Position numbers and translations under genes: made by a program | Origin: M3007 sp038203695 | Lineage (GTDB): Bacteria; Bacteroidota; Bacteroidia; Chitinophagales; Saprospiraceae | Length of the DNA: 14,554 nt | Direction: 5' to 3' | Assembly: GCA_038203695.1 (NCBI GenBank) | Contig: JBBRDQ010000125.1 | Span: forward strand, 1-14,554 | Shown: in pieces, positions 7,793 through 14,554 of the stretch | Layout: every line of letters begins with the position of its first letter | Numbering within the stretch: position 1 is the stretch's first letter | The notes under the pieces: generated by a model | What the model saw: the letters and a program-made list of their open reading frames with translations, nothing else | Told to the model about the DNA's origin: nothing | The model's database searches: none

Positions 7793-9370
7793 TTACTCGG
7801 CGATAACTTCCATGAAAACCCGGAACCCAATGGCAGGGCTGGGTGCTGTGTACTTTTTGACTTGTGGAATTTGACAGTGCAATTCGTCGTCCTGCCAACT
7901 GCCCCCTTTGGCTTTGCCAGTCTCCTGGATCATTTCTGCGACATTGCCGGCCATGTTATACAAGCCAAAATTATTCGGAAAATAACTACCCACGGCAACC
8001 GGGAAAAAACCGCCGTCATTGGCCACGGTATGTTTATCCGGACAGTCGCCGCACGGTTTTGTAGCGTTGAGATTAGCCAGATAGCAGCCTTTGTTATTGC
8101 GTACATAATGCCCCCCCCATGGATAAGAGATGGTATCGATTCCACCGCGCGCAGCAATCTCCCACTCGGCTTCAGTTGGCAGACGGAACAAAACCTTTGT
8201 ATATTTCTTTTTATCGGTTGAGGCATTGTACACCTGCGTCATCCAGGCGCAATACAATTGCGCAGCGTCGTAACTTATGTTCTGAATCGGTGCGTTGGCT
8301 GCATCCGGATGATAGTTTTCAAACAATACCGCGTCGGATAGATTTTGCTGATCGGCTGCTAAAAGGGCACGCCAATCGGTTTTAACCGTCTTACACTTGC
8401 CTAATTGTTCGAAATCCCGGTTTTTGAGCAAATCCTGAAGAAACAATTCATATTGGCTGTTGCTGGTTTCGGTTTCGGCAGCCCAAATGTGTGTGCCGGC
8501 TTTTTTCATGTTTTTTTCAAAAGTACGCGCCGGAACCATACTCACAAAACTATCCTTTTTTTCCGGTAAAAAGAATGCCTGTACATCCGCCTCTCGGTTA
8601 GCGGCATGGGCAATTTGTAAGGTAACTTGTTGCAAATCAGTGGCTTGATCTGTTTGACCTTTTGCCATATAATAGCGGTATAGGGATAAAAATGCGGGAA
8701 TATAATTCAGGTTCATCGCGGCTATTTTGGCGGGCTGCGGCTCTGGACGCAGCGGCTGGCGCAAATAGTCCGTAAGGAATAAGTGTTCGTAGTTATGGCG
8801 CAACACGGCCATATTGTCGAATGGAGGGGTGCTGTATCGGAAGGTCAGCCCGGTGAGGTAAAGGTTTTTTTGGTATGTTTCGAGGAGTTGTTTGTCGAGC
8901 ATCACGCCTAAGTACACTGGCCTTTCCGCTTGATTGAGCAAAAGATTCTGCAATAAATCCTTGGGGTTGCTACCGCTTGGAACAGGGATGGGGCCAGTCG
9001 AAAAAAAAGATTTATAAGCCTCCTTATCAAATAGTTGAAGACTGAGGACCACTACATCCGGTCGCACATTAAGCGCGTATTGGAGTACCCAGGCCGGATA
9101 CGTATCTTCTTCATTTTGCGTGATAAGCAGCGCGGAAGGTTCGAGTCCGATCATGGCATTGTAATTCCAGTTGAGTTCGCCGGGCGAGCAGGTGCCGCTG
9201 GCATACCAATCGCGGCAGACAGCGGCTACTTTGGCCTGATCGCCTTGCAGGGATGCGGCACGAATGTTTACCAAAAAATCGGCAGCAGTTTTTTGGGCAA
9301 TTACACTATGGGCGGTCAGCGGACAGGTGCAGGTAAAACAAAGTAACAATAAAAAAACGGGACGATTCAT
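7793..9370 (-). CDS. Exported protein with C-terminal formylglycine-generating-enzyme (SUMF1) fold
   Basis: The start at 9370 gives a 525-residue protein with a clear signal peptide (MNRPVFLLLLCF..., cleavage likely after IAQ at 26); the in-frame ATG at 9484 would put 38 unlikely residues before it. Residues ~65-205 are a separate domain containing ALLITQNEEDTYPAWVLQY and VRPDVVVLSL. By eye this resembles the GDNDTxPLWYxQ...RPDVRVVNLS motif of Bacteroidota DUF2723/TMEM260-type proteins, though without their membrane helices. Residues ~275-523 are the FGE-sulfatase fold: ETSNSQYELF, RLPTEAEWEIAARGG (396-410), YPWGG, NNFGLYNMAGNVAEM (466-480), GGSW and GFRVFM. Of the two cysteines of true formylglycine-generating enzymes only one aligns (C499); the other position is Asp494, so oxidase activity is unlikely. 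Related folds occur in the gliding/T9SS proteins GldJ and GldK. It is the first gene of the unit with the sigma and anti-sigma genes, so a periplasmic sensing or envelope role is inferred. Confidence 0.85.
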   Translation of the reverse strand: MNRPVFLLLLCFTCTCPLTAHSVIAQKTAADFLVNIRAASLQGDQAKVAAVCRDWYASGTCSPGELNWNYNAMIGLEPSALLITQNEEDTYPAWVLQYALNVRPDVVVLSLQLFDKEAYKSFFSTGPIPVPSGSNPKDLLQNLLLNQAERPVYLGVMLDKQLLETYQKNLYLTGLTFRYSTPPFDNMAVLRHNYEHLFLTDYLRQPLRPEPQPAKIAAMNLNYIPAFLSLYRYYMAKGQTDQATDLQQVTLQIAHAANREADVQAFFLPEKKDSFVSMVPARTFEKNMKKAGTHIWAAETETSNSQYELFLQDLLKNRDFEQLGKCKTVKTDWRALLAADQQNLSDAVLFENYHPDAANAPIQNISYDAAQLYCAWMTQVYNASTDKKKYTKVLFRLPTEAEWEIAARGGIDTISYPWGGHYVRNNKGCYLANLNATKPCGDCPDKHTVANDGGFFPVAVGSYFPNNFGLYNMAGNVAEMIQETGKAKGGSWQDDELHCQIPQVKKYTAPSPAIGFRVFMEVIAE

Positions 9371-9557
9371 ACGCGTTGTTTTGAAAATCAATTTACAGTG
9401 ATATACGCTACAGGGGCAGACGTTCATTTTGCGGACAATAATTTTTACCGTTCCGTTCGGCGCCGGACGTATTAGGGATGGCAATGGAATATTTGGCTAA
9501 TGGCGGACAAAAAACAGCGCACTTCCCGGCAACTGCCCAATTATTCGGTGGCAAAAA

Positions 9558-9586
9558 TTGAATTTTAACATAATTCCTTACATTTG
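9558..9586 (+). promoter_or_regulatory. Bacteroidota housekeeping-type promoter for the adhesin gene
   Basis: TTG at 9558-9560 and TACATTTG at 9579-9586 are separated by 18 nt, matching the published Bacteroidota pattern TTG-N17-23-TAnnTTTG exactly. Transcription would start near 9590-9593, giving a leader of about 145 nt before the ATG at 9737. That leader includes both hairpins and the short ORF. Confidence 0.7.
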
Positions 9587-9612
9587 TGACCTTCGAGTGT
9601 TTACTAGAAACA

Positions 9613-9645
9613 TGCTCCTCCAAACCAGTTAAGTTCGGAGGAGTA
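9613..9645 (+). promoter_or_regulatory. Leader hairpin that pairs CTCCTCC with a GGAGGAG Shine-Dalgarno
   Basis: CTCCTCC at 9615-9621 is the exact complement of GGAGGAG at 9637-9643, extended by one G-U pair and one T-A pair, with a 15-nt loop. A second pairing, GTTTACT 9599-9605 with AGTAAAC 9642-9648, competes with it. GGAGGAG is an unusually strong Shine-Dalgarno for this phylum. It lies 11 nt before the ATG of a short ORF at 9655, so the stem would hide that ribosome site. Confidence 0.5.
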
Positions 9646-9654
9646 AACTATTTT

Positions 9655-9723
9655 ATGGGCCGATTACAGCATTTTTGGGAAGCTGCGCTTCCCGGGAAAG
9701 CCATTTTTTATTTGAAACAATGA
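9655..9723 (+). CDS. Candidate 22-residue leader peptide
   Basis: This short ORF starts ATG GGC CGA, encodes a peptide beginning MGRLQHFWEAALPGK, and stops with TGA at 9721-9723, 13 nt before the adhesin ATG. It has the only strong Shine-Dalgarno (GGAGGAG, 11 nt upstream) seen in the window, and that sequence can be masked by a hairpin. A second hairpin and a T-tract lie within the ORF. The arrangement resembles a leader-peptide attenuator or a translational-coupling device. The peptide resembles nothing I recognise, has no run of regulatory codons, and could be a chance ORF. Confidence 0.3.
   Translation: MGRLQHFWEAALPGKAIFYLKQ
9677..9713 (+). terminator. Possible attenuator: GC-rich stem followed by a T-tract
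   Basis: GGGAAGC at 9677-9683 and GCTTCCC at 9687-9693 form a perfect 7-bp stem with a 3-nt loop, extendable by G-U pairs. A T-rich tract (ATTTTTTATTT, 9703-9713) follows after about 9 nt. The palindrome TTCCCGGGAA at 9689-9698 offers an alternative fold. The gap before the T-tract is longer than in a classic intrinsic terminator, hence the low confidence. Confidence 0.3.
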
Positions 9724-9736
9724 CGAATACCTGCTC

Positions 9737-12700
9737 ATGAGAATCCTGTACTGCCTGATTGTTCTTAGTCTGTTCATCGCTCCCTTTACCTCAATTTATG
9801 CACAATGTCCGCCGCCGGGCTTCCCAAGTCCGGGCAATACCTGTGCGCAGGCCCCGATCCTGTGCCCTACGATTGAAGGCTATTGTTCCACCATCAATAA
9901 CAACAACTCGCCGCAGAATTTTCCAGGTTGTCCGGGCTGGACGTTGAATAATGACGAGTGGTTTGCTTTTTTTGCCGGCAGCACGACGATTTCCATTCAG
10001 GTTACTCCATCTAACTGCTCTCCGGGCAGCCAGATGGGGCTGCAAGGCGGCATTTATCGGGGGTGCGGGAACCCTTGGGTAGCGATGGACTTACAGTGTT
10101 CCTGTAGTACTACGCCTTTTCTGCTTACGGCGAACAACTTCGTAATCGGGCAAATCTACTGGATTGTACTCGACGGTTGCGGCGGAAATGTGTGCGATTA
10201 CACGATAAATGTATTACAGGGCTCCACGGTGGGCGTGCCCCCTGGCAACCCGGGCGCAATCACTGGCCCCAACCCTACCTGTGCGGGCACCGCTTCCAGT
10301 TATTCCATTCCACCGGTCACTGGCGCTACCATCTACAACTGGACGGTTACGCCAGCCGCTGCCGGCACGGTTACTACGAATAACAATAATACTACCGTCA
10401 ACTGGGCCAGCAACTTTACCGGCATGGCCAATGTATGCGTGACAGTGGGCAATCTATGTTTTCCCAATCCCACCCAGTCCTGTTTCCCGGTGCAGGTGTT
10501 ACCCAGACCTACAGCTGTGATTTCGGGTAGCGGTATTATTTGTCAGGGCTCGCCGCCCAACGTCAATCTCAGTGTAGCATTTACCGGTACCGCCCCCTGG
10601 CAATTTACCTACGCCATCAATGGACTGCCCCAACCAGCCATTACGACCAGTACCAATCCGTACATTTTGATGCCCACCGTGGCGGGCAATTACACACTGG
10701 TCAACGTATTGAGCACCTCGACTACGCCCGGGTGTCCGGGTATGGTGTCGGGGACCAGCGCGGTGACCTTAGTGACCGTTACGTCAACGGCAACCGCCGT
10801 AGCAGCCAGTTGTGGACAAAGCAATGGTTCGGTTAATCTAAACACAACCGGTGGTACTACCCCGTATACGTATATATGGTCCAATAGTGCGACCACACAG
10901 AACTTGGCCAGTATGCCACCGGGCACTTATACCGTGACGGTTACCTCCGCCAATGGATGTACGCGCACGGCCACCGCTACGGTCAATGACAATGTGGTCA
11001 ATCCCAGTATAACGGCCGCCCTGCTGCCCAACACCACTTGTAATGCCAGTCCGACCGGTGCGATCGATGTAAGTGTAACACCAGCCGGAACCTATACCTA
11101 TACCTGGTCGGGAGGAGAAACAACCCAGGATTTGACGGGACTTATGCCCGGCACCTATACCGTAACCGTATCGCAAGGCGTGACGTGTTCGTCGACTGCT
11201 TCTTTCACGATTGCCAATACGCCCAACAATCCGCAAGCGACCGCTACGCCTACCGCATCTACCTGTGATCTTTCCAACGGCAGCGCCACTGTCAGCGTTT
11301 CGGGAGGCGTTTCACCCTACACTTACTTATGGAGCGGCGGGGAAACGACGCTCAATCTGACCACTGTGCCGGCTGGCGGATATACGATTACGGTAACCGG
11401 CGCCAACGGTTGCACGGCTACTACCACTGTCACGATCAATAATAATAACCCGCCGATCAATGTGACTTCCGTGATCGCCGCCAATACGTCCTGTAATGCA
11501 AGCAGTACCGGTGGCATCAATGTAAGTATTTCACCAGCAGGTACTTATACATACCTCTGGGACGGTGGACAAACCACCCAGGACCTGACTAATCTTCCTC
11601 CCGGAGCGTACTCGCTGACCGTCAGTGCGGGCGGCTCCTGTACCACGGTAGCGAATTTCACCGTACCGGATATGCCGAATACGCCTACGATCAATGCCAC
11701 GCCTACTGCATCGACCTGCGATTTGCCCAACGGCAGTATTAGTGTCAGTGTTTCCGGCGGTGTTGCGCCCTATACGTACGTATGGGGTGGCGGGCAGACG
11801 ACCCAAAACCTGACCAATGTGCCGGCCGGCGGATATGCGCTGACGGTAACTGGTGCAAACGGCTGTACCGCCACTTCGACGGTTACAGTGAGCAATAATA
11901 ATCCGCCGATCAATGTCACTTCCGTCATTCAGACCAATACTTCGTGTAATGCGACCGGTACCGGCGGCATTAATGTAAGCGTCGCTCCAGCAGGTACTTA
12001 TACCTATTTGTGGAGCGGTGGGCAAACCACCCAGGATCTGACCGGACTCCAGCCGGGCAGTTATACCCTGACGGTTAGTTCGGGCGGCTCGTGCAGTGCC
12101 GTGGCCACTTTCGTCGTACCCGACAACCCGAACCCGCCTACCGTAAATACCAATGCAACAGCAAGCACCTGCGATTTAACCAACGGCAGCATTCTCGTCG
12201 GCGTTTCGGGGGGCGTCGCACCCTATACGTTCTTGTGGTCGGGTGGACAAACAAGTCAAAACCTGAATATGATGCTGGCTGGGACCTATTTACTGACGGT
12301 CACCGGAGCAAACGGCTGTACGACCGTTTCCAGCGCCACGATTAGCAATAACAACCCGACGTTCAATGTAACCGCAGTTATTCAGGCAAACTCCACGTGT
12401 ATCGGGGCCAGCAACGGCAGCATCAATGTAAGCGTCAGCCCGGCAGGGACCTATACCTATCTGTGGTCGGGCGGCCAGACAACGCAAGACCTTACAGCAC
12501 TTTCACCAGGCTCTTATTTCCTGACCGTGAGTGCGGGCGGCAGTTGCACCACGGTCGGCAACTTTGAGGTACCGGGTAATCCGAACCAGCCTTCCATCAA
12601 CCCCAACCCGACCGGCAGTACCTGCGATTTACCCAACGGAAACATTTCGATTACCGCGACAGGCGGAACGTTGCCCTATACATTTGCCTGGTCGACGGGC

Positions 12701-14554
12701 GCTGCTACGCAGAATATTACGGGGCTGGTGGCGCAAAATTATACCGTCACCGTCACCTCTGCCAATGGTTGCAGCAGTGTAGCCACCATCGCCGTTACCA
12801 ATAACAATCCGCCGATCAACCTCACCGCCAACGTGACGGCCAATACCAACTGCAATACCAACGCCAATGGCATCATTGACCTAATGGTTTCACCACCAGG
12901 TACTTATACGTATTCCTGGTCAACTTCGGCTACTACCCAGGATATCAGTGGCTTGCAGGCAGGCACCTACACAGTGACCGTAAATGCCGGTGGTTCGTGT
13001 ACCGAAACGGCATCTTTCAACGTAGACATCGATCCCAATGCCCCCATATTGACCTATACTATGGTAGCCGCAAAATGCGGACTTTTGAATGGCAGCGTCA
13101 ATTTGACGGTCACCGGTGGCATTCCTCCTTATACCTATTTGTGGCCGGGCGGACAAACGACGCAAGATATCGGCGGTGTTTCGGCAGGCAGTTATGTGGT
13201 CACTGTGACTGGTGCCAACGCTTGTACTTCGACCGAAATTGTCATTGTCGAAAACGACGAAATTCTGGTGAATATCAGCGGCGTGGTAAAACCGAAAACG
13301 TCTTGCCTAACCAATAATGGCTCGATCATGTTATCGCTTACGCCGGTCAACGCCACTGTTTTATGGTCGACCGGCGCTACGACAAGTACACTGAACAACC
13401 TGGCACCCGGCGATTATTACGTAACCGTCAGCGCCGGTGGCACTTGTACTGCCACGGAGGTCTTCACGGTAGATGATGCCACTGAAATACCGATTTTGAC
13501 GGCGGACATCACTGCCTCGATCTGTAATACCGGGAATGGCGCGATTGATCTAATGGTAGATGGCGGTGTGACACCGTATATGTTTAAATGGTCGAATGGC
13601 TCCGTTTTCCAAGACTTAAACAACTTACTACCAGGTAATTACGCCGTAACTGTTACGACGGCCACCGGATGCTCGGCAGTGTTGTTAGTCATGGTTCCGA
13701 ATGAGGTGTTGCCCATTGAAATAACCGCCTATGTGTCCGACGATGTTTCCTGTGTCAGCAACAACGGTTTTATCGATATCGATGTAACGCCACCGGCCCC
13801 CTATACCTATAAATGGTCGAATGGTCCGACGACCCAGAATCTCGTCAATCTCGGTGCCGGAACGTATACAGTCACCGTCACTTTCGGCAATTGCAAAGCC
13901 AACACAACGTTTGTCGTACTCAATGCCGCCGCCGCACCCAATGTCGCCATTTCGGCTACGCCGGCCATTTGCGGGCAAAATAATGGCGGTGTTTCCTTAA
14001 CAGCAAGTGGGGGCACTCCGCCCTACACCTTTAAATGGTCGAATACCGCCACCTCCGCCAACCTGGTGAATGTCGCACCTGGAACGTATACGGTCACCGT
14101 TTCCGACTTTTTCGACTGTTCTGCCACAGCGACAGCGACGGTTTTAAATAATAATATTGCCTTAAATATCACCGGTGTAACCGTCGGTAATACTTCCTGC
14201 GCCGCTGCCAACGGCACGATAGACGTGAGTGTAACCCCCACTGGTACTTACACCTACACCTGGTCGAATGCCGCCACCACGCAGGACTTGAGCGGTCTGG
14301 TAGCCGGCACCTACACCGTCACCGTAAGCGCGGGCGTGGGTTGTACGTCCTCCAGCACCTTTATGATCGGCAACAATACCCAGGATCCGCAAGTAAGCGC
14401 AGCGGTCACGGCAGCCATTTGTAGTCAAAATAATGGCGCGATCGATCTCAGCGTGAGCGGAGTCGGCGCGCCCTACACCTTTGCCTGGTCGAATCTGGCG
14501 GTTACCGAAGATTTGACGGCCATTCTACCCGGAAATTACGCCGTAACGGTTACT
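9737..14554 (+). CDS. Giant SprB-repeat surface adhesin, 3' end missing
   Basis: The frame is open for 1606 codons from the ATG at 9737 to the window end. Residues 1-23 are a signal peptide (MRILYCLIVLSLF...IYAQ). Residues 24-~162 are a cysteine-rich N-terminal domain (PPPGFPSPGNTCAQAPILC, EWFAFFAGSTTISIQVTPSNC, GLQGGIYRGCG) of a kind found at the start of very large Saprospiraceae-type proteins, possibly ligand-binding. Residues ~170-255 and ~258-350 are PKD/Ig-like modules. From residue 351 on come at least 17 SprB repeats of 72-78 residues, with the signature NGS...PYTYLWS-GGQTTQDL...GTYTVTV...NGC. SprB is the mobile cell-surface adhesin of gliding Flavobacterium, exported by the T9SS, so export and surface display are expected here. 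A C-terminal sorting domain should lie downstream but is not in the window. The full gene may well exceed 10 kb. Confidence 0.95.
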   Translation, partial: MRILYCLIVLSLFIAPFTSIYAQCPPPGFPSPGNTCAQAPILCPTIEGYCSTINNNNSPQNFPGCPGWTLNNDEWFAFFAGSTTISIQVTPSNCSPGSQMGLQGGIYRGCGNPWVAMDLQCSCSTTPFLLTANNFVIGQIYWIVLDGCGGNVCDYTINVLQGSTVGVPPGNPGAITGPNPTCAGTASSYSIPPVTGATIYNWTVTPAAAGTVTTNNNNTTVNWASNFTGMANVCVTVGNLCFPNPTQSCFPVQVLPRPTAVISGSGIICQGSPPNVNLSVAFTGTAPWQFTYAINGLPQPAITTSTNPYILMPTVAGNYTLVNVLSTSTTPGCPGMVSGTSAVTLVTVTSTATAVAASCGQSNGSVNLNTTGGTTPYTYIWSNSATTQNLASMPPGTYTVTVTSANGCTRTATATVNDNVVNPSITAALLPNTTCNASPTGAIDVSVTPAGTYTYTWSGGETTQDLTGLMPGTYTVTVSQGVTCSSTASFTIANTPNNPQATATPTASTCDLSNGSATVSVSGGVSPYTYLWSGGETTLNLTTVPAGGYTITVTGANGCTATTTVTINNNNPPINVTSVIAANTSCNASSTGGINVSISPAGTYTYLWDGGQTTQDLTNLPPGAYSLTVSAGGSCTTVANFTVPDMPNTPTINATPTASTCDLPNGSISVSVSGGVAPYTYVWGGGQTTQNLTNVPAGGYALTVTGANGCTATSTVTVSNNNPPINVTSVIQTNTSCNATGTGGINVSVAPAGTYTYLWSGGQTTQDLTGLQPGSYTLTVSSGGSCSAVATFVVPDNPNPPTVNTNATASTCDLTNGSILVGVSGGVAPYTFLWSGGQTSQNLNMMLAGTYLLTVTGANGCTTVSSATISNNNPTFNVTAVIQANSTCIGASNGSINVSVSPAGTYTYLWSGGQTTQDLTALSPGSYFLTVSAGGSCTTVGNFEVPGNPNQPSINPNPTGSTCDLPNGNISITATGGTLPYTFAWSTGAATQNITGLVAQNYTVTVTSANGCSSVATIAVTNNNPPINLTANVTANTNCNTNANGIIDLMVSPPGTYTYSWSTSATTQDISGLQAGTYTVTVNAGGSCTETASFNVDIDPNAPILTYTMVAAKCGLLNGSVNLTVTGGIPPYTYLWPGGQTTQDIGGVSAGSYVVTVTGANACTSTEIVIVENDEILVNISGVVKPKTSCLTNNGSIMLSLTPVNATVLWSTGATTSTLNNLAPGDYYVTVSAGGTCTATEVFTVDDATEIPILTADITASICNTGNGAIDLMVDGGVTPYMFKWSNGSVFQDLNNLLPGNYAVTVTTATGCSAVLLVMVPNEVLPIEITAYVSDDVSCVSNNGFIDIDVTPPAPYTYKWSNGPTTQNLVNLGAGTYTVTVTFGNCKANTTFVVLNAAAAPNVAISATPAICGQNNGGVSLTASGGTPPYTFKWSNTATSANLVNVAPGTYTVTVSDFFDCSATATATVLNNNIALNITGVTVGNTSCAAANGTIDVSVTPTGTYTYTWSNAATTQDLSGLVAGTYTVTVSAGVGCTSSSTFMIGNNTQDPQVSAAVTAAICSQNNGAIDLSVSGVGAPYTFAWSNLAVTEDLTAILPGNYAVTVT
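10787..14554 (+). repeat. Tandem SprB repeat array, two-repeat superperiod of about 453 bp
   Basis: Sixteen full repeats and a truncated seventeenth alternate between two types. Type A carries CDLxNGS...GGVxPYTY; type B carries SCNAxxTGGINVSVxPAGTYTY. The codon before the first cysteine of the type A repeats falls at 10808, 11261, 11714, 12167, 12620, 13073, 13520, 13967 and 14417. The spacings are 453 five times, then 447, 447 and 450 bp. The copies between about 11230 and 12590 are the most alike (for example AATAATAA-CCGCCGATCAA at 11441 and 11894), while those after 13000 are diverged. The array continues past the window end. Confidence 0.95.

Larger units (their letters stand above)
9371..9736. 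other. Divergent intergenic region with leader of the giant adhesin
   Basis: These 366 bases separate the minus-strand operon from the adhesin gene. The plus-strand half holds a promoter, two hairpins and a short ORF (separate entries). On the minus strand, upstream of 9370, no TAnnTTTG box was found by eye, so the operon's promoter is unassigned and may itself depend on an ECF sigma factor. An 8-bp palindrome CGGCGCCG lies at 9458-9465, with no known role. Confidence 0.65.

Noticed and set aside
7791..7898. Upstream ATG extending the sigma factor to 7898
   Set aside because: It would overlap the last ~105 bases of the upstream gene and add residues unlike any ECF sigma N-terminus.
9338..9370. 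Lipobox (LLLC, residues 8-11) in the FGE-fold protein
   Set aside because: The hydrophobic stretch before the cysteine is too short and the region continues to a better signal peptidase I site after IAQ.
9371..9484. Upstream ATG extending the FGE-fold protein to 9484
   Set aside because: It would bury a good signal peptide behind 38 residues of unlikely sequence; ATG at 9370 places it at the N-terminus.
9791..14428. Numerous ORFs in other frames across the repeat array, some with repeated GIGI/RSGGR-type patterns
   Set aside because: The periodicity is inherited from the SprB repeats in the true frame; none has a signal, a domain or a credible start.
10787..14554. Regular spacing suggestive of a CRISPR or non-coding satellite array
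   Set aside because: The repeats are degenerate at DNA level, keep one open frame throughout, and encode a recognisable protein repeat.

Overview
The window looks like a chromosomal piece of a Bacteroidota bacterium, most likely of the Saprospiraceae/Lewinella type. This is inferred from three things: large secreted proteins with both kinds of type IX secretion system (T9SS) C-terminal sorting domain, SprB-type adhesin repeats, and a perfect Bacteroidota-style promoter (TTG-N18-TACATTTG). Most genes lack a Shine-Dalgarno sequence, as is usual in this phylum. No RNA gene, insertion sequence, CRISPR array or phage gene was seen.

Layout. (1) Positions 1-1233 (+) hold the 3' end of a surface protein with Ig/PKD-like modules and a CHU_C (type B) sorting domain. 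(2) Positions 1234-1659 are non-coding, with nested AT-rich inverted repeats and a possible -7 promoter box. (3) Positions 1660-6513 (+) encode a 1617-residue secreted multidomain protein: Ig-like modules, a duplicated cysteine-rich module, HYR-like boundaries, a carboxypeptidase-regulatory-like domain, a dockerin, a cohesin-like domain and a type A sorting domain. (4) On the minus strand, converging on it, lies a three-gene unit transcribed from 9370 down to 6537. It encodes an exported protein with a C-terminal formylglycine-generating-enzyme (SUMF1) fold, an ECF sigma factor whose likely TTG start lies 2 nt after the previous stop, and a one-TM-helix anti-sigma candidate. A 32-bp hairpin separates the sigma and anti-sigma genes. 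(5) Positions 9371-9736 are a divergent intergenic region with the best promoter in the window, a hairpin that masks a GGAGGAG sequence, a 22-codon candidate leader ORF and a second hairpin followed by a T-tract. (6) Positions 9737-14554 (+) hold the first 1606 codons of a giant SprB-repeat adhesin that runs off the window. It has a signal peptide, a cysteine-rich N-terminal domain, two Ig/PKD-like modules and at least 17 SprB repeats in a two-repeat, 151-codon superperiod.

How it may work together. The three long plus-strand genes encode predicted T9SS cargo or surface adhesins; the sorting signal of the third lies beyond the window. The minus-strand unit looks like a small envelope-signalling operon: an exported sensor-like or structural FGE-fold protein, then a sigma factor, then its membrane-bound anti-sigma. 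A regulatory link between this operon and the neighbouring adhesins is plausible but is inference only.
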